Origin: Actinomadura rifamycini DSM 43936
GTDB taxonomy: Bacteria; Actinomycetota; Actinomycetes; Streptosporangiales; Streptosporangiaceae
DNA: 64,000 bases
Reading direction: 5' to 3'
NCBI RefSeq assembly: GCF_000425065.1
Contig: NZ_AULB01000003.1
Span: 248,001 to 312,000 of the forward strand
Shown here piece after piece: positions 61,289-64,000 of this stretch. Both the position numbers and the translations under genes were made by a program. A model generated the notes under the pieces. That model made no database searches, was not told where the DNA came from, and saw only the letters and a program-made list of their open reading frames with translations. The first letter of the stretch is position 1. Each line of letters opens with the position of its first letter.

Positions 61289-62968
61289 TCAGCGCACGGT
61301 CTCGTTCCGGATGGTCTCCTGGATCAGGTCCCGGTCGGACTTGACCGACATCTTGGGCGCGTCGAAGGGCCGCAGGTAGGTCTGCCGGACGCCCGGCACT
61401 TCGTCCTCGATCACGAAGGTGGCCTTCGTGGACGCCCGGGCCCCGTGGTCGCGGACGGTCGGGAGGGTCTTGAAGTCGGCCCGCATCTCGTGCTTGTCGA
61501 TCTTGGTGAGCACGTAGCCGCGCTGGTTGTTGTAGAAGCGCAGGTGCGGGTTGATCTGCAGGAACGGGTGGTCGGCGGGGTCGGAGTCCGTCCCGTCGCC
61601 GCCGCTGGTGATGGACGTCGCGACGAGCTCGGAGCCGACGGCCGGCGCGTCCGGGTCGTCGTAGTCGAGCTTGAGGTCGCTCGCCCAGTGGGCGTGCACG
61701 TCGCCGGTGAGGACGACGGGGTTGCGCACCTTCCGGTCGAGCCAGCCCCGCGTGATGCGCTCGCGGGACGCGACGTAGCCGTCCCAGCCGTCCATCGAGG
61801 TGATCTTCGCGGGGCCGGCGTTGTTGTCGCGCTGCGCGAAGAAGACCTGCTGGCCGATGACGTCCCAGCGGGCGCGGGACGCGGCGAAGCCGTCCAGCAG
61901 CCACTTCTCCTGCTCCGCGCCGGTGATGGACCGCTTGGGGTCGGTGGCGGCCGGGCAGTCCTTGTAGCCGTCGCCGCAGCCCTGGTCGTCGCGGAACTGG
62001 CGGGTGTCGAGCATGTGGAAGTTGGCGAGCTTGCCCCAGCGGACGCGCCGGTAGATCTGGATGTCCGGGCCGTTCGGGACGGAGCGGCGGCGCAGCGGCA
62101 TGTTCTCGTAGTACGCCTTGAAGGCGGCGATGCGGCGGCGGCGGAAGGCGGCCGGGTCGGGCGTGTCGGAGCCCGCCTCGGGCACGTCGTCGGCCCAGTT
62201 GTTCTCGACCTCGTGGTCGTCGAACACGACGAGCCAGGGCGCGGCGGCGTGCGCGGCCTGGAGGTCGGGGTCGGCCTTGTACTGGGCGTGCCGCTGCCGG
62301 TAGTTCGCCAGGGTGACGGTCTCGGGCCCCCGGTGGTCGCGGACGTTCCCGCCCGGGACCGTGTAGTCGTCGGGCTTGTACTCGTACTGGTAGTCGCCGA
62401 GGTGCAGGATCAGGTCGGGGTGCTCCTCCGCGAGCCGCCGGTACGCGGTGAAGTAGCCGTGCTCGTACTGGCTGCAGGAGACGAACGCCATGGCGAGCGC
62501 GGGGCCGAACGAGTCGGCGCGGGGCGCGGTGACCGTCCGCCCGACCGGGGAGACGTGGCCGCCGGCGCGGAACCGGTACCAGTAGTCGCGGCCGTGCCGC
62601 AGGCCGTCCAGTTCGACGTGGACGGAGTGGGCGTCCTCGGGGCGCGCGACGGCCGTGCCGCGCCGCTCGACCTTGCGGAACCGCTCGTCCCGCGCGACCT
62701 CCCACCGGACGTCCACGTTCCGGTTCGGCATGCCGCCGCGGCCGTCCTCGGCGAGGGGGTCGAGGGCGAGCCGGGTCCACAGGACGAACCCGTCGGGCGC
62801 GGGGTCGCCGGACGCGACGCCGAGGGTGAACGGGTCGCCGGACGCGCGCCGGGGGCGCGACGCGGCGTGGGCGGTGCCCGGGAGGGCGGAGACGGCGGCG
62901 GCCGTCCCGACGGCGAGTCCGGTGGTGACGAGGAAGGAACGCCGGTCGAGCTGGGGCGCGTCGGCCAT
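61289..62968 (-). CDS. phoD: PhoD-family alkaline phosphatase/phosphodiesterase, Tat-exported
   Basis: This 559-residue enzyme has a twin-arginine signal (LDRRSFLVTTGLAVG to LPGTAHA). PhoD motifs include SCSQYEHG with the Cys ligand, LHLGDYQYEY, VVFDDHEVENNWADD and VVLTGDVHAHWASDL. It releases phosphate from organic esters outside the cell using iron and calcium. ATG 62968 is chosen, with AAAGG upstream. No PHO box is evident in the 209-bp upstream gap. It converges with the fusion gene. Confidence 0.93.
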   Translation of the reverse strand: MADAPQLDRRSFLVTTGLAVGTAAAVSALPGTAHAASRPRRASGDPFTLGVASGDPAPDGFVLWTRLALDPLAEDGRGGMPNRNVDVRWEVARDERFRKVERRGTAVARPEDAHSVHVELDGLRHGRDYWYRFRAGGHVSPVGRTVTAPRADSFGPALAMAFVSCSQYEHGYFTAYRRLAEEHPDLILHLGDYQYEYKPDDYTVPGGNVRDHRGPETVTLANYRQRHAQYKADPDLQAAHAAAPWLVVFDDHEVENNWADDVPEAGSDTPDPAAFRRRRIAAFKAYYENMPLRRRSVPNGPDIQIYRRVRWGKLANFHMLDTRQFRDDQGCGDGYKDCPAATDPKRSITGAEQEKWLLDGFAASRARWDVIGQQVFFAQRDNNAGPAKITSMDGWDGYVASRERITRGWLDRKVRNPVVLTGDVHAHWASDLKLDYDDPDAPAVGSELVATSITSGGDGTDSDPADHPFLQINPHLRFYNNQRGYVLTKIDKHEMRADFKTLPTVRDHGARASTKATFVIEDEVPGVRQTYLRPFDAPKMSVKSDRDLIQETIRNETVR

Positions 62969-63122
62969 GGGGAGCGACCTTTCGGAGAAGTCCGGCAGCG
63001 ATCGCCGGTCAGCCTCGCGAAGGTCGGTGACGGAAGGGCACCGGGAAGGTGACGCACCGCGCAACGAAGGTGATCTTTTCGGAAGATCATCCGCAAAGGA
63101 CGCGCAGGGATGCTAGGGTAGC

Positions 63123-63169
63123 GGGTTACGTGCGGACACAGATAACCCACCCCTACACATAGGAGTGTA
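63123..63169 (+). promoter_or_regulatory. Inverted repeats ahead of the HelD gene
   Basis: GGGTTA (63123-63128) pairs with TAACCC (63143-63148). Further on TACAC (63154-63158) pairs with GTGTA (63165-63169), placing the ribosome-site-like AGGAG (63161-63165) in or beside its loop. An operator or a leader structure affecting translation is possible. I saw no long rifamycin-type inverted repeat. Confidence 0.35.
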
Positions 63170-63177
63170 CCTAACAC

Positions 63178-64000
63178 ATGGAGACCCGTCAATCCAGCGT
63201 TGTCAAATCCGCCGGCACCACCGACGGGGACGCGGCGCGGCGCGCGGCCGTCCGGGCGGAGCAGGAGCACGTCGACCGCCTCTACGGGCGGCTCGACGCC
63301 GAGCGCGCCAAGGCCGAGGCCGCGCTGCGCGAGGGGCCGGCGGCGGGCGGCGGGAGCGCGTTCCAGGCGCGGCTGGAGAGCGCCGTCGCCACCGACGAGG
63401 CCGCCCGCAGGCTCGCGCGGCTGGCGGGCGTGGAGGACGGGCTGTGCTTCGGCCGGATCGACCACCGCGCCGACGGCGACGAGCCGGGCGACACGTTCTA
63501 CATCGGCCGGATCGGGCTGCGCGACGAGGACCACGAGCCCCTGCTCATCGACTGGCGCGCCGCCGCCGCGCGCCCGTTCTACACCGCGACGTCCGGGGCG
63601 CCCGGCACCCTCGCGCGCCGCCGCCACCTGCACCTGCGGCGCCGCGAGGTCGCCCGGCTGGACGACGAGGTGTTCGACCTCGACGGGCTGGCGGAGTCGG
63701 AGCGCCGCACGCTCGTCGGGGAGGCCGCGCTGCTCGCGACGCTGCGCCGCGGCCGGACCGGGCGGATGAGCGACGTCGTCGCCACCATCCAGCAGGAGCA
63801 GGACGAGGTGATCCGGGCGGGCCTGCACGGTGTGCTCGTCGTGCAGGGCGGTCCCGGCACCGGCAAGACCGTCGCGGCGCTGCACCGCGCCGCGTTCCTG
63901 CTCTACACGCACCGCGACGTGCTCGAACGCCGCGGCGTCCTGGTCGTCGGCCCGAACGCGACGTTCCTGCGGTACATCGAGCAGGTCCTCCCGGGGCTCG
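63178..64000 (+). CDS. helD: HelD-family RNA polymerase-recycling ATPase, N-terminal part
   Basis: The gene starts at ATG 63178 and runs off the window (274 codons seen). An N-terminal coiled coil (residues ~15-50, AEQEHVDRLYGRLDAERAKA) is typical of the HelD secondary-channel arm. The pattern LCFGRIDHRADGD then FYIGRIGLRDEDHEPLLIDW (residues ~95-125) is specific to HelD/HelR. The Walker [20 protein letters not shown] lies near 225. HelD proteins free stalled RNA polymerase, and some give rifampicin tolerance. The C-terminal helicase lobe is outside. Confidence 0.85.
   Translation, partial: METRQSSVVKSAGTTDGDAARRAAVRAEQEHVDRLYGRLDAERAKAEAALREGPAAGGGSAFQARLESAVATDEAARRLARLAGVEDGLCFGRIDHRADGDEPGDTFYIGRIGLRDEDHEPLLIDWRAAAARPFYTATSGAPGTLARRRHLHLRRREVARLDDEVFDLDGLAESERRTLVGEAALLATLRRGRTGRMSDVVATIQQEQDEVIRAGLHGVLVVQGGPGTGKTVAALHRAAFLLYTHRDVLERRGVLVVGPNATFLRYIEQVLPGL

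Noticed and set aside
62969..63177. Rifamycin-associated element ahead of HelD
   Set aside because: I looked for a long G/C-rich inverted repeat of that type and saw only short 5-6 bp arms.

Overview
The window is 64 kb of very GC-rich chromosome from a filamentous actinomycete. A member of the Thermomonosporaceae or Streptosporangiales (Actinomadura-like) is my best guess from protein style; no rRNA is present to settle it. Supporting signs are the CvnABCD conservon, a WhiB-like regulator, many GTG and TTG starts, GTGA/ATGA stop-start overlaps, and promoters whose -10 box lies about 7 nt before the start codon. I saw no tRNA, rRNA, CRISPR array, insertion sequence or prophage genes. Genes are tightly packed, and several convergent pairs meet with 0 to 14 bp between stops or overlap.

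Layout, left part. The window opens inside a two-module AAA ATPase, followed by a STAS protein, an SGNH hydrolase and the conservon (3.9-9.0 kb). A NitT/TauT-type ABC importer with a lysine-rich tail on its ATPase and a flavin monooxygenase follow (9.3-14.6 kb). Then come a shortened family-A DNA polymerase, a DUF4234 protein and a metallophosphoesterase. A gene-free 0.6 kb stretch rich in inverted repeats leads to a glycerolipid module (AGPS-like flavoprotein and diacylglycerol kinase, divergent from TetR and GlpD). Next are an iron-box-preceded sucrase/ferredoxin-like protein, a WhiB protein with tandem terminators, a phosphoribosyltransferase, a phosphotriesterase-like protein that has lost metal ligands, and a YihY membrane protein.

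Middle. A cysteine-type leader peptide and hairpin precede an assimilatory sulfur operon (sulfite reductase, zinc ribbon, CysH, sirohydrochlorin chelatase; 29.1-32.6 kb). Then come a DUF1177/IclR/PepE group, an SDR and XRE divergent pair, a DUF1707 protein, an AidB-like flavoprotein, a NarL-type two-component system divergent from an MMPL transporter, a decayed hydrolase remnant and an epoxide hydrolase. A three-gene operon at 45.7-48.9 kb has no function I can name: an acyl-CoA-dehydrogenase-like flavoprotein lacking the usual catalytic Glu, a cytoplasmic PhnD-like binding protein, and a TusA-like/ferritin-like fusion.

Right part. A HEPN (Abi-like) protein is followed 11 bp later by a one-piece HTH-adenine methylase-specificity protein with no restriction gene (50.2-53.4 kb); this is the most likely defence or toxin-antidote candidate. 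It is followed by GlgX, a small membrane protein, two convergent overlapping RibD-C reductases, a LigC-type DNA ligase, a TetR regulator with two matching operators and its probable target (an SDR-alpha/beta-hydrolase fusion), a PhoD phosphatase and the start of a HelD-type RNA polymerase-recycling ATPase. All functions are inferred from motifs read by eye; no database search was run.
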